Assembly: GCA_963829965.1 (NCBI GenBank)
Contig: CAWHLK010000027.1
Coordinates: 62,001 to 126,000 of the forward strand
DNA from: DASXZH01 sp963829965
Lineage (GTDB): Bacteria; Armatimonadota; Fimbriimonadia; Fimbriimonadales; Fimbriimonadaceae
DNA length: 64,000 nucleotides
Direction of reading: 5' to 3'
A model generated the notes under the pieces. The model worked only from the letters and a program-made list of their open reading frames with translations, was not told the DNA's origin and did no database searches. Positions 28,254 through 37,082 of this stretch are shown here, in pieces (position 1 is the first letter of the stretch; the number at the start of each line of letters is the position of its first letter). The position numbers and the translations under genes are program-made.

Positions 28254-28870
28254 GGGGCCTTGGATTCCAGCTTTTCTCTCGTTGCTTTAAGTTGAGCGAT
28301 CAACTCCTGCTGGCCCGCCGTCGTCGTCATGTCGCTTCGGGTTCGTTCCACTACCGCTCGTAGGGCATCGCAAGTTCGGCGGAGACCGCCGGTCATAGAA
28401 TCTGCAAAGTCAAAGGTAATCAAGTCATCGTAGATCGATTCCATCTGGGCGAGAATCGCCTCCGCTTCCGCCATGCGGCCCTTTCGCATCTCGTCCAACG
28501 CAAATCTCCTGCACTCGCTGGCGGCCTCTCCCATGCCGTTCAGGTAGCTCATCATCAAAGTCGTGAGTTCATCCGGCTTGGGATATGGCTCGCCCTTCAC
28601 AATCGCCAAGACCGCGGCGGCTTCCACCATTTCTTTCTCCGAATCGTGCAGATAGCCCGCGTAAAACAGCTCCCCATAAGGCTCCAGGGCTTCGCGCGCT
28701 TCTTTGGATATCCGCTTCGCATCGTCAAGCAGCTTGGCAGCCTCTTCAAACTGATGCCTGTGGATGTGCCGGATGCAACGGGCGGATGTCTGTGTGAGCT
28801 GGCGAGTCTTGGCGAGGCCGGATTCGCGGGCAGCATGCATTTCTTGAGCGCGGACCTTGAGCGCGATCAC
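28250..28870 (-). CDS. Translin/TRAX-family protein
   Basis: 206 residues, all-helical. AYLNG-like MMSYLNGMGEAASECRRFAL, ESIYDDLITFDFADS and TGGLRRTCDALRAVVERTRSD match the archaeal and bacterial translin family. The acidic pair used by TRAX for RNA cleavage is present in SEKEMVEAAAV (about residue 92). Translin and TRAX form rings that bind single-stranded RNA and DNA in eukaryotes. Start is GTG 28870, 10 codons after the radC stop and in the same frame. It is placed between radC and xth and is coupled to xth by ATGA, so a nucleic-acid-processing role is likely. Confidence 0.82.
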   Translation of the reverse strand: MIALKVRAQEMHAARESGLAKTRQLTQTSARCIRHIHRHQFEEAAKLLDDAKRISKEAREALEPYGELFYAGYLHDSEKEMVEAAAVLAIVKGEPYPKPDELTTLMMSYLNGMGEAASECRRFALDEMRKGRMAEAEAILAQMESIYDDLITFDFADSMTGGLRRTCDALRAVVERTRSDMTTTAGQQELIAQLKATREKLESKAP

Positions 28871-28900
28871 GGTTTCGTCCCAACCGGTCGATTTTTCGTT

Positions 28901-29569
28901 TCAACGAATTACTCCTTTTTCTGCAAGGCTGACCCAGCGGTTCGAGTCGCCAATAATGAGGTGGTCGAGCAAGCGGATATCGAGCAGTTTGCCAACTTCC
29001 ACCAGCTTGAGCGTCGCGTCGATGTCCTCCGGGCTCGGTTCCGGATCGCCGGATGGATGGTTATGAGCCACGATGATGGACGCCGCCCCTTCCCTTAGGG
29101 CAGCGCGGTAAATCTCCCGCGCGCCCACAACGGACATGCTGAGCGTGCCCTTGTGGATGTCTTCATGGCGGATGACCTGGTTCTTGACATCCAGAAAGAT
29201 CACGCAGAAGAGCTCCTGCTTTAGCCCCCGAAGGTGGGATAGAAGCCGAACTGCGTCCGCCTTGTTGTTGACGACATCCAGGTCATTTGGCGTAGTGGAG
29301 ACGGTGCGGCGCCCGAGTTCCATCAGTGCTTGGGCGCGTAGGACTTCGAAGTCTTCCAATCCGGCGAACTCCTTGAGATCATTGTTGCTGATCTCGCCAA
29401 GCTGGGCGATGTTGGAGAACTTGCGCATGACCGCTCGAGCCATCGCTTCGGACTCAACCGCGTCTTCTTCGCGACGGGAGAAGCCGATCGCGATCAGGTC
29501 CAGCGGCGAAGCTGCCGCCACACCGGAGGATTTCACACGGCTTACGCAAGAGTCTGCTCTCGTAGGCAC
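28901..29569 (-). CDS. radC: RadC-family JAB-domain protein
   Basis: 222 residues. The N-terminal helix-hairpin-helix region has LKEFAGLEDFEVLRAQALMELGRR. The JAB/MPN+ metalloprotease-like domain has VVGAREIYRAALREGAASIIVAHNHPSGDPEPSPEDIDAT, with the metal ligands in HNHPSGD, and HLIIGDSNRWVSLAEKG. The function in repair is disputed. The N-terminus is somewhat short compared with typical RadC. First gene of the radC-translin-xth operon. Start GTG 29569 is tentative. Confidence 0.9.
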   Translation of the reverse strand: MPTRADSCVSRVKSSGVAAASPLDLIAIGFSRREEDAVESEAMARAVMRKFSNIAQLGEISNNDLKEFAGLEDFEVLRAQALMELGRRTVSTTPNDLDVVNNKADAVRLLSHLRGLKQELFCVIFLDVKNQVIRHEDIHKGTLSMSVVGAREIYRAALREGAASIIVAHNHPSGDPEPSPEDIDATLKLVEVGKLLDIRLLDHLIIGDSNRWVSLAEKGVIR

Positions 29570-29616
29570 GGGAGCATTTTACGCTACAAGATGGACCTTC
29601 GGAATCTTTCGTCTAT

Positions 29617-29711
29617 CCCGAGGCGCGGAGTTTCGCCCTTACAGGGCTCTCGGAGTTTGGGGCATGAAATTACCAGGGATTCGCCCTTCGCTCAGCTCTT
29701 CTCGCCCCGTT
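29617..29711. repeat. Palindromic intergenic repeat of a widespread type
   Basis: The stretch includes TTTCGCCCTTACAGGGCT and CCCCGTTGGGGCTACCTGGG, short palindromes in tandem. It resembles a scattered element I know from planctomycetes and other soil bacteria. No gene is supported between radC and ispG. Confidence 0.4.
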
Positions 29712-29797
29712 GGGGCTACCTGGGAGTCGGCAAAAACCCAAGCCGGCTGCTGTGCTTGCGATTGCCTTCCGAGCGCATGTCTTACCCGAATTCGAGC

Positions 29798-31006
29798 TTA
29801 AACCGGCGTCGCATCGACCCAGACGCCATCTTCCTTCAGAAGGTTCACCAACTCCTCCACGCCTTTCTCCTGAGGGATGTTATTCTTCACTACTACCTTC
29901 TTCCTGTAAAGGGTGATCATGCCGCCCGCTTTGCCCACGTAGCCGTAATCGGCGTCGGCCATTTCGCCGGGGCCGTTCACGATGCAGCCCATGACCGCGA
30001 TGTCCAACCCCACCAGGTGCTTGGTGGCTTCCCTAACCTGGTTCAGAACTACCGGGAGTTGGAACTTGGTCCTCCCGCAGGATGGGCAGGCGATGTATTC
30101 GACCTTGGTTTTTCTGAGTCCAAGCGCCTGGAGGATGTCGTAGCACACGGGGATCTCGTTCACGGGATCTTCGGAAAGTGAGACGCGAATCGTGTCGCCG
30201 ATGCCCTCCATGAGCATTGTGGCGATTCCGGCGGTGGATTTTACGCGGGCATACTCGCCGTCACCGGCTTCGGTCACTCCAAGATGAAGAGGGTAGTTCA
30301 TGCCCTCCTGATCCATTCGCTTTACCATCAATCGGTTTGCGGAAATCATGATCGGCACCCGCGAAGCCTTGGCCGAAATGTTAAGGTTTTGGAAGTCGTG
30401 CTTTTCACAAATCCGCAGATACTCCATTGCGGACTCGACCATTCCTTCCGGAGTGTCGCCGTAGGTAACCAGCATGCGCTCGGCAAGCGAACCGTGGTTT
30501 ACGCCAATCCGCATGGAGATATTTCGCGCCTTGCAAGCCTCGATCACGGGCAGGAAACTGTCCTCGATCGCAATTCGCTCCTCCTCATGCTCCTGGGGCG
30601 TGTACTCCTCTTTGTTCGTGGTTTTGCGGAAAACGAACAGCCCTGGATTAACACGGACCTCGTCCACGTGTTTAGCCGCCTCCACCGCGATATCGGTTCC
30701 TTGGTGGTGGACATCGGCGGTAAGCGGCACAATCCCGTAGCGCTCGATCACTTTCGCCCTGATTTCATCAAGGCATTGGGCTTCGCCTAAAGTGGGGGTG
30801 GTCACCCGAACCAGTTCGCAACCAACTTTGTGCAGCTCGATGATCTGCTCGACGCATGCCTCGATGTTCCGAGTCTCTTCGGTAATCATCGATTGGACCA
30901 TCACCGGCCTGCCTCCGCCCATCACCAGGTTGCCGATGGGGATAGGACGGGTTCTGCGGCGCGGATAAGCGACCTCCGGAGTGAGAGCCTGCATCAAGGT
31001 TGCCAT
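29798..31006 (-). CDS. ispG: 4-hydroxy-3-methylbut-2-en-1-yl diphosphate synthase
   Basis: 402 residues. The penultimate MEP-pathway enzyme, with a [4Fe-4S] cluster. TIM-barrel part: PIPIGNLVMGGGRPVMVQSMI, TADVHHQ, VRVNPGLF and RIGVNHGSLAER. Cluster-binding part: ACPSCGRTKFQL and VMGCIVNGPGEMADADYGYVG. The frame stays open upstream through the repeat array, but ATG 31006 (MATLMQAL) is the natural start. TACAAT ends 6 bases before it, which suggests a leaderless mRNA. Confidence 0.96.
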   Translation of the reverse strand: MATLMQALTPEVAYPRRRTRPIPIGNLVMGGGRPVMVQSMITEETRNIEACVEQIIELHKVGCELVRVTTPTLGEAQCLDEIRAKVIERYGIVPLTADVHHQGTDIAVEAAKHVDEVRVNPGLFVFRKTTNKEEYTPQEHEEERIAIEDSFLPVIEACKARNISMRIGVNHGSLAERMLVTYGDTPEGMVESAMEYLRICEKHDFQNLNISAKASRVPIMISANRLMVKRMDQEGMNYPLHLGVTEAGDGEYARVKSTAGIATMLMEGIGDTIRVSLSEDPVNEIPVCYDILQALGLRKTKVEYIACPSCGRTKFQLPVVLNQVREATKHLVGLDIAVMGCIVNGPGEMADADYGYVGKAGGMITLYRKKVVVKNNIPQEKGVEELVNLLKEDGVWVDATPV

Positions 31007-31052
31007 GGGTGAATTGTACCGGTCCGGCGAGTTGACGCGGGACTCGAAGAGG

Positions 31053-31260
31053 GTGAACTGTGAACTGTGAACTGTGAACTGTGAACTGTGAACTGTGAAC
31101 TGTGAACTGTAAACGGGTAAACGGGTAAACGGGTAAACGGGTAAACGGGTAAACGGGTAAACGGGTAAACGGGTAAACGGGTAAACGGGTAAACGGGTAA
31201 ACGGGTAAACGGGTAAACGGGTAAACGGGTAAACGGGTAAACGGGTAAACGGGTAAACGG
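31053..31260 (+). repeat. Tandem array: 8 x GTGAACT then 19 x GTAAACGG
   Basis: 31053-31108 is eight exact heptamers. 31109-31260 is nineteen exact octamers, with no variation. The array begins 47 bases upstream of ispG. On the minus strand it has no stop codons in any frame (the octamer encodes a repeated LPVYPFTR), which lengthens open frames artificially. Confidence 0.97.
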
Positions 31261-31298
31261 GCGGGACGCCGCTTACCAATGTGAGGATTCAACGTTGT

Positions 31299-31440
31299 TT
31301 ACTTTGTTTACAGCGAAGCGGCTTACAAGCGGAGCGGTTTACAGCGAAGCGCTTTACGGCGCGAAGCGCCCTGTTTACAGCGAAGCGGTTTACGGCGCGA
31401 AGCGCCATGTTTACAAGCGAAGCTGTTTACGTTCCTTACA
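31299..31440 (+). repeat. TTTAC-linked small hairpin repeats
   Basis: About eight units, each TTTAC followed by AGCGAAGCGG or by a hairpin such as GGCGCGAAGCGCC. The TTTAC element is the reverse complement of the GTAAA core in the neighbouring array, so the two halves face one another. It ends about 45 bases before the DUF1003 gene. Confidence 0.8.
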
Positions 31441-31486
31441 GCGAGGCGATTCGCATCCTCGAAGGCCCTTTCCGCGTCATAGTTGC

Positions 31487-32041
31487 ATGGCTGATGACAA
31501 AAGCACTCCGATTCCTCAAACCCTAGACCAGATAAGAAAGACCCACAAACCTTTACGGGACATTAACAAGGAACATCGAGACTCCCTCGGGCCCATGGAC
31601 AGGCTTGCGGTTATGATTACCGAGAAGGTTGGAACGATGGGGTTCTTCCTGATTATTCTGTCCTGGACGGCTCTCTGGTGCGGCTATAACATCCTTGCGT
31701 CCGAAGTCCCAAAGCTCCACTGGCCCGCGTTTGATCCGTTCCCTGCTTTCGTGGCTTATTTGCTCATCAGCAACGTCATTCAGATACTGCTAATGCCCCT
31801 CATCATGGTTGGGCAAAATATTCAGGGAGCGCATTCCGAACTCAGGGCGGAGAACGATTACGAGGTGAACGTTAAGGCCGAGGAAGAGGTTGAAGCCATT
31901 TTAAAGCATCTTGAGATGCAGAACGCGATGCTGCTGTGTCTTGCCGAAAAACAGGGAATCCAGCAAGAGGCGATCATGGCCCAACTTAAGATGAGCGCCA
32001 AGAATTCTAGAATTGGGTTCCAAATGCTGCCTGCGCTTTGA
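31487..32041 (+). CDS. DUF1003 membrane protein
   Basis: 184 residues. Two transmembrane helices (about 45-65 and 80-105; FFLIILSWTALWCGYNIL and FVAYLLISNVIQILLMPLIM) are followed by a coiled-coil tail (VKAEEEVEAILKHLEMQNAMLL). This is the DUF1003 layout. Function is unknown in the family. Start at ATG 31487 (MADDKSTP). Upstream frames through the repeat region are not real coding sequence. Confidence 0.85.
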   Translation: MADDKSTPIPQTLDQIRKTHKPLRDINKEHRDSLGPMDRLAVMITEKVGTMGFFLIILSWTALWCGYNILASEVPKLHWPAFDPFPAFVAYLLISNVIQILLMPLIMVGQNIQGAHSELRAENDYEVNVKAEEEVEAILKHLEMQNAMLLCLAEKQGIQQEAIMAQLKMSAKNSRIGFQMLPAL

Positions 32042-32172
32042 AGCGCATGTGAGACCCTGCAGTCGAAATCCGCTACTGATTTGCTCACGCCGAACCTAAA
32101 AACTTGTCCATCCGCTTCAAAAATGCTTTATACTGATAAGGTCATTTTAGCGGGGGTCCCATCACTTATTCC

Positions 32173-35100
32173 ATGAGCTTAAGGAACATTGCTCTCTTTG
32201 TCGCCGTCGGCGTCTTTTCCACTTTTTCGGCCGTATCCTTGTCCCAACCATTTTGGGGGCAATATGGCCGAAATGCGCAGCACACAGGAATGGTGGTCGG
32301 AGGCATCCAGGCGCAGAACGCGGTTCTCTGGCAAACTCCCGTCGATCTTCAGCCTCCGTACAGCGGCACGGACCTGCTGATCCACTACGGCAGCCCTCTG
32401 ATCGCTGGAGGCGGCACCGTTGTGATCCCGGTTAGAACCGGACCAAACAGCACTTGGCCTACGGTCGGAGACACCTATCAAATCGAAGGCAGAAGCGCGG
32501 GGACCGGGAGCCTTGTTTACACTATCTCGACCGACTTTACAGACTGGATGCCCCATGACTGGACTCCCGATCTCAGTCCAGCGATCGATTACAAGGACCG
32601 ACTTTACATTCCCGCGGCGGGCGGTACCGTTTTGCAGGTTTCTAATGCGGACTCGCCAAATGCCACGGTTACCCGGCTGAGCTTTTACGGGCTTAACCAA
32701 TACAACGAGAACTCGATAGCCTACAACGCCAACGTACAGATCTGCACGCCAATAACGGTTGACACTCAGAATAATGTCTACTTCGGCTTTTACGTGGCGA
32801 GCGGATTTGGCGCAGGACAAGGTAACGCCAGCGGCCTCATGAGCGGCATTGCCCGAATTTCTTCGACTGGAGTTGGGACTTGGGTTTCCGCGGACAGCGT
32901 TGCGGGAACAACGGGCAACGAGGTGGCGACGAACTCTGCACTCGCCGTCAGCAACAACGGCCAGGACGTCTATGCGGCAGTGAAGCAAGCAGGAGTAAAC
33001 AACTACGACAATCCCGAGCTTCTGGAACTTAACAGCACAACGCTCAGCGCGGTGGGCGTCGCTGCTTTGGCCGGTCCAACCGCTTCCAACGGCGACACGG
33101 TTTTCGCCTACATTCTGGATGACGGCACTGCCAGTCCCACCATTGGCCCGGACGGGGACGTTTATTTCGGGATTTGGTATTCGATTATTGCTCGCGGCTT
33201 CATGCTGCACTACTCAGGGGATCTTACGGTCACCAAGACTCCGGGCGCCTTCGGCTGGGACGATACTTCAGCAATCGTGCCTGCCTCGGCAGTTCCAGGC
33301 TATACCGGGACATCGAAGTATTTGATCCTTACCAAATACAACAACTACGGCGACGCGGGCGTAGGCGGCAATGGCGAGAACGAAATCGCGCTCCTTGACC
33401 CGAACAGCACCGAGATTTGGAGTGCTCAATACGATCCCACCTATACCGGCACAGAGGACACCGACCAGTTCGTTACGATGAACGAGGTTCAGACTCTTTT
33501 GGGCCTCACGCTCAACACGGCCGAGAACCTGCCCGGCGTCCGCGAATGGTGCATCAACATGGCCGCCATTGACGTTACCGGCAAGTCGGCGGTCGTCAAT
33601 AGCGAAGACGGTCATTCCTACCGATGGAACTTCGCGACCGGGACGGTAACGGGCAACCTGAATCTCGAGCCCCCGACCGGCGAAGCTTATACGATGACCA
33701 TCTCGGGCCCGGATGGCTTATCCTACGCGATTAACAACGCGACGCTGTTCGCAATGTGGGACGGCGCGCAGCCCACGTCCCTTACGAGTGTCGACCAAAC
33801 GATCATCGGTGGAAATCACACGGATTGCACGCTTGAGCTTTCGACGGCTGCAACCGGGCCGGGCGCAACGATTCAGCTAACGAGCAGCAACCCGAACGTG
33901 ACGGTGCCCGCAACAGTTCGCTTGCCCGCCGGCCAATCCAGCATCACCTTTGGAGTTAACAGCGTTCCTGTGGATGGTGATGAAAGCGCGACGATCACGG
34001 CTACCAGATATGGCAAGTCGGTGTCGACACAACTGACCCTGTCCTCTTCCGCGCTCTTTGCGCTCACGCTCTCGCCGGCCGTCCTTTATGGCGGCCAATC
34101 CGGTAACGGCATCCTTTATTTGAGCGGCGCCTCGCCAAGCACGGGACGTGGAGTTACCCTTTCTTGCACGGTTCCCTCGATCACCCTGAGCACCAAGAGT
34201 TTCCGGATCTCAGGTGGCAAAGATTCCGCGACGTTCACCTACACTGCGAAGCCAGCCAATGCCGATGAAGTTGGGCAAATCGTTGCCACATTGGATGACG
34301 GCTCAACCATTTCCACTTCAGTTACGGATCATGGGCCTCTTCTGACCGGCTTGTCGCTCTCGCCAACTGTGGTCGTCGGTGGCCAAGCCGTCAAGCTCAC
34401 GGTTTCGACCCAATACTCAATTCCTGCGGGCGGAGTTGAAGTCGCCATGGACTATTCGGCTCATAGCTACGGTCCAGGCGTGATTGAAGTCGGTCCTGGG
34501 AGCGATTCAAGTGTCATAATTCACACGACCCCCGCACCCGGAGGATCCTATCCCGAAAAGATAACCGCTTCACTGGACGGTGTCACAAAAACCGCTGAGA
34601 TTGTGGTGGTACCACAGGCGTCTTTGAGCAAGCTGAGCCTCAGTGGGGGCAGCGTCTACATGACGGGCGGAGTGACCGGCACGGTGGCTCTCGCATCGGC
34701 AGCCACCGCTAACACCGAAGTAGGAGTCACGAGCAGCGATTCGGACCTTATTGTTTCCTACAACCCGGTCGTTCTCAAAGGGCAAGCCACGGCGCAGTTC
34801 AAAGTAGTGGCTGCGGCACTCTCGACGGACGCCGACCATGTTTCCACGCTGACAGCATCTCTAGGCGACAAATCGCTGACTGCGACGGTGGTCATCGAAC
34901 CGATCGTTGTGACAAAATTTGGAATCACTTCCGCGACACTTCATGCGGGGCAATCGGCCACGCTGGCAATATCGACCTCACACGCGGCGAGCAACTTCGA
35001 CCTTGCCGTTGCACTGAAGTCTTCCAGCGCGACGTTGCTGAAGGTTCCGGCAGATGCGATGGTTCCCACCGGCGCGGCCTACACGACGGTTACGGTTAAG

Positions 35101-35193
35101 GCCGCATCCACCGTCGTAGGAACCAACAAGGTTACGATCTCGGCCACGCTAGGTGGAAGGACCGTCACCGAAGTCGTTACCGTAGAGCCCTAA
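32173..35193 (+). CDS. Large secreted protein: beta-propeller plus Ig-like repeats
   Basis: 1006 residues with a signal peptide (IALFVAVGVFSTFSAVSLS). Residues 25-540 carry PQQ/quinoprotein-like propeller blades (WGQYGRNAQHTGM, GSPLIAGGGTVVIPV, PTIGPDGDVYFGIW). Residues 555-1006 carry about five Ig/Calx-beta-like repeats (LSPAVLYGGQSGNGILYLS, LSPTVVVGGQAVKLTVS, ATLHAGQSATLAIST). No catalytic or sorting motif is seen. It is likely a surface or extracellular protein. A -10 TATACT lies about 40 bases upstream. A strong terminator follows the stop. Confidence 0.7.
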   Translation: MSLRNIALFVAVGVFSTFSAVSLSQPFWGQYGRNAQHTGMVVGGIQAQNAVLWQTPVDLQPPYSGTDLLIHYGSPLIAGGGTVVIPVRTGPNSTWPTVGDTYQIEGRSAGTGSLVYTISTDFTDWMPHDWTPDLSPAIDYKDRLYIPAAGGTVLQVSNADSPNATVTRLSFYGLNQYNENSIAYNANVQICTPITVDTQNNVYFGFYVASGFGAGQGNASGLMSGIARISSTGVGTWVSADSVAGTTGNEVATNSALAVSNNGQDVYAAVKQAGVNNYDNPELLELNSTTLSAVGVAALAGPTASNGDTVFAYILDDGTASPTIGPDGDVYFGIWYSIIARGFMLHYSGDLTVTKTPGAFGWDDTSAIVPASAVPGYTGTSKYLILTKYNNYGDAGVGGNGENEIALLDPNSTEIWSAQYDPTYTGTEDTDQFVTMNEVQTLLGLTLNTAENLPGVREWCINMAAIDVTGKSAVVNSEDGHSYRWNFATGTVTGNLNLEPPTGEAYTMTISGPDGLSYAINNATLFAMWDGAQPTSLTSVDQTIIGGNHTDCTLELSTAATGPGATIQLTSSNPNVTVPATVRLPAGQSSITFGVNSVPVDGDESATITATRYGKSVSTQLTLSSSALFALTLSPAVLYGGQSGNGILYLSGASPSTGRGVTLSCTVPSITLSTKSFRISGGKDSATFTYTAKPANADEVGQIVATLDDGSTISTSVTDHGPLLTGLSLSPTVVVGGQAVKLTVSTQYSIPAGGVEVAMDYSAHSYGPGVIEVGPGSDSSVIIHTTPAPGGSYPEKITASLDGVTKTAEIVVVPQASLSKLSLSGGSVYMTGGVTGTVALASAATANTEVGVTSSDSDLIVSYNPVVLKGQATAQFKVVAAALSTDADHVSTLTASLGDKSLTATVVIEPIVVTKFGITSATLHAGQSATLAISTSHAASNFDLAVALKSSSATLLKVPADAMVPTGAAYTTVTVKAASTVVGTNKVTISATLGGRTVTEVVTVEP

Positions 35194-35204
35194 CGCATGA
35201 GTAG

Positions 35205-35240
35205 AAAGGCGGGCAGCCAAAATGGCTGCCCGCCTTTTTC
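35205..35240 (+). terminator. Strong intrinsic terminator
   Basis: A perfect 15-bp stem, AAAGGCGGGCAGCCA and its complement with loop AAA, followed by TTTC and TTTTT. It ends the gene for the 1006-residue protein. Confidence 0.92.
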
Positions 35241-35254
35241 TTTTTGTCCCGATC

Positions 35255-35260
35255 TAAAAT
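35255..35260 (+). promoter_or_regulatory. Predicted -10 (TAAAAT) of the GNAT gene
   Basis: TAAAAT ends 5 bases before ATG 35266 and directly follows the strong terminator, so the gene must have its own promoter. A near-leaderless message is likely. Confidence 0.5.
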
Positions 35261-35265
35261 CCAGT

Positions 35266-35739
35266 ATGCACAGGCAACCGGAAATTCTTGAAGCGGCCCC
35301 CCATCAGATGGATGCAGTCCGCAGTTTGTTTCGCGAGTACGAGGCTTGGCTTGAAATCGACTTGTGCTTTCAAGGTTTTGAGGAAGAGCTGGCTGGGCTG
35401 CCGGGCTATTACAGCCCGCCGAGAGGCTTCATTTTGTTGGCGGTTGCCGAAGAACCGGTTGGGTGCATCGCTTTGAGACCGATTAGCGAGGAAGTGTGCG
35501 AGATGAAACGGCTCTTTGTCACCTCGCCCTATCGGGGCACAGGACTTGGCAGACGCCTCGCTGAAGCATGCGTCGCTGGGGCGGTTTCCCGTGCATACCA
35601 TTCCATGAAGCTGGACACACTCAAGCGGCTCACGCCGGCAATTAGCCTTTACCGCTCGTTGGGATTTCATGAGTGTGAGGCCTATTACGCAAACCCGCAC
35701 GAGGTTCTCTACATGGAGAAAGCGCTGGCCGAGCGGTAA
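35266..35739 (+). CDS. GNAT-family N-acetyltransferase
   Basis: 157 residues. The acetyl-CoA-binding loop is FVTSPYRGTGLGRRLAEACV, preceded by CEMKRLFV and followed by LTPAISLYRSLGFHECEAYY, the standard GNAT order. The substrate is unknown. Start ATG 35266 was chosen over a frame open through the terminator. Its stop overlaps the likely -10 of the E2 gene. Confidence 0.88.
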   Translation: MHRQPEILEAAPHQMDAVRSLFREYEAWLEIDLCFQGFEEELAGLPGYYSPPRGFILLAVAEEPVGCIALRPISEEVCEMKRLFVTSPYRGTGLGRRLAEACVAGAVSRAYHSMKLDTLKRLTPAISLYRSLGFHECEAYYANPHEVLYMEKALAER

Positions 35740-35742
35740 ACT
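35737..35742 (+). promoter_or_regulatory. Predicted leaderless -10 (TAAACT) of the E2 gene
   Basis: TAAACT overlaps the GNAT stop codon TAA and ends exactly 7 bases before ATG 35750. Confidence 0.45.
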
Positions 35743-35749
35743 GTGGACC

Positions 35750-37015
35750 ATGTCCGTCGAGATCCTGATGCCCGAATTGGGCGAGTCCGTGCATGAGGGA
35801 ACGGTAAGCCGCTGGCTTAAAAAGGAAGGGGATTTCGTCAAAGAGGACGAGCCAATTGTTGAAATCATGACCGATAAGGTCAATACGGAGTTGCCCTCGC
35901 CGGCAACCGGAGTCCTTTCCAAGATTCTGATACAGGAGGGGGATCTCGTGGAGGTATTCCACGCTATGGGCGTGATCGAAGAATCCTCTTCCGCCCCGGC
36001 ACCGAAGAAGCCCGACGCGGCCGCGCCTCCCGCCGAAGCGAAGACCAAGGCCCCAAAACCGGAGCCCACCCCGGCTCCCACCACTCCGGTCCAAAACGGA
36101 GCTAGAAGGTGGTACACACCGGTCGTTCGAGCGATGGCAAAGAAGCACGGAATCAGCGATGATCAGCTTGCCAGCATCACAGGAACCGGTGAAGGAGGGC
36201 GCGTCTCGAAAAGCGACCTTACCCAATACATCGAGCAGGGTGCGAGAATCGCACCCCAGGCACCCGCCTTCGCTCCCATTGTTGAAAAACCGACTGCGTC
36301 CCTCACGCCGGGCACAGACCAAGAAGTTGTTCAGCTCACCGGCTTGCGCAAGATGATCGCAGACGCGATGGTCCGCTCGGCCGCCGTCCCCACGGTGAGC
36401 ACGGTCACCCAAGTCGACGTGACGGCCATGGTCAGATTCAGAGAGCAGAACAAGGAAAGTTTTCAAGATCAGTTCGGCGTGAAGCTCACTTACACGCCGT
36501 TTTTCCTCAAGGCCTTGAGTCAAGCACTTACGGAGTTCCCCATGGTGAACGCCAGCCTTCAGCCGGACAACACGATCGTCAAGTCGAAAGGCATCCATAT
36601 CGGCGTTGCGGTTGCACTGGGATCGAAGGGCGACGAAGGTCTCATCGTTCCCGTCATTCGAGATTGCCAGTCGAAGTCCCTTGTTGAGATCGCGAAGGAC
36701 CTCGATCTCATTGCGAAGAAAGCGAGAAGCAATACGCTCGACGTTAACGACGTGAAGGGAGGGACATTTACGCTCACCAATCCCGGGACCTATGGCGCCC
36801 TCTTTGGAACTCCCATGATCAACGCGCCTCAGGCCGGCATCTTGGGAACTTATGCGATTCAGAAGTTGCCGGTGATTGTGGACGACATGATCGCGATCCG
36901 ATCGATCATGCACCTGGTGCTGACCTACGACCACAGAATCGTAGACGGGCTTCTGGCGGGCAGGTTTTTGGCAGCGGTCAGGGACACGCTGCAGAAGTTC
37001 GACTTCTTCAAGTAG
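35750..37015 (+). CDS. 2-oxo acid dehydrogenase E2 component (dihydrolipoyl acyltransferase)
   Basis: 421 residues. One lipoyl domain (residues 1-77; lipoylated Lys in VEIMTDKVNTELP), a Pro/Ala linker, a peripheral-subunit-binding domain (YTPVVRAMAKKHGISDDQL, about 120-155) and a catalytic core with the active-site LTYDHRIVDGLLAG at the end. It transfers acyl groups to CoA in a pyruvate, branched-chain or 2-oxoglutarate dehydrogenase. The branched-chain type is the best guess from the short single-lipoyl form. No E1 or E3 gene is adjacent. Confidence 0.9.
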   Translation: MSVEILMPELGESVHEGTVSRWLKKEGDFVKEDEPIVEIMTDKVNTELPSPATGVLSKILIQEGDLVEVFHAMGVIEESSSAPAPKKPDAAAPPAEAKTKAPKPEPTPAPTTPVQNGARRWYTPVVRAMAKKHGISDDQLASITGTGEGGRVSKSDLTQYIEQGARIAPQAPAFAPIVEKPTASLTPGTDQEVVQLTGLRKMIADAMVRSAAVPTVSTVTQVDVTAMVRFREQNKESFQDQFGVKLTYTPFFLKALSQALTEFPMVNASLQPDNTIVKSKGIHIGVAVALGSKGDEGLIVPVIRDCQSKSLVEIAKDLDLIAKKARSNTLDVNDVKGGTFTLTNPGTYGALFGTPMINAPQAGILGTYAIQKLPVIVDDMIAIRSIMHLVLTYDHRIVDGLLAGRFLAAVRDTLQKFDFFK

Positions 37016-37082
37016 GAGCTTCTGAACAGGCGATCGCAAAACCTGTATACGTGCCTGATCAGCTAATTCCGGGCCCCGCGTG

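Noticed and set aside
31007..31279. In-frame upstream extension of ispG through LPVYPFTR repeats
   Set aside because: The array has no stop codons in any minus-strand frame because an 8-mer cycles through all frames. The family start is ATG 31006.
31053..31440. CRISPR-like array
   Set aside because: Units are only 7-8 bases or hairpins with no unique spacers, and there are no cas genes.
35642..37039. 465-residue minus-strand frame opposite the E2 gene
   Set aside because: Low-complexity Arg/His-rich translation with no family features; the E2 reading is certain.
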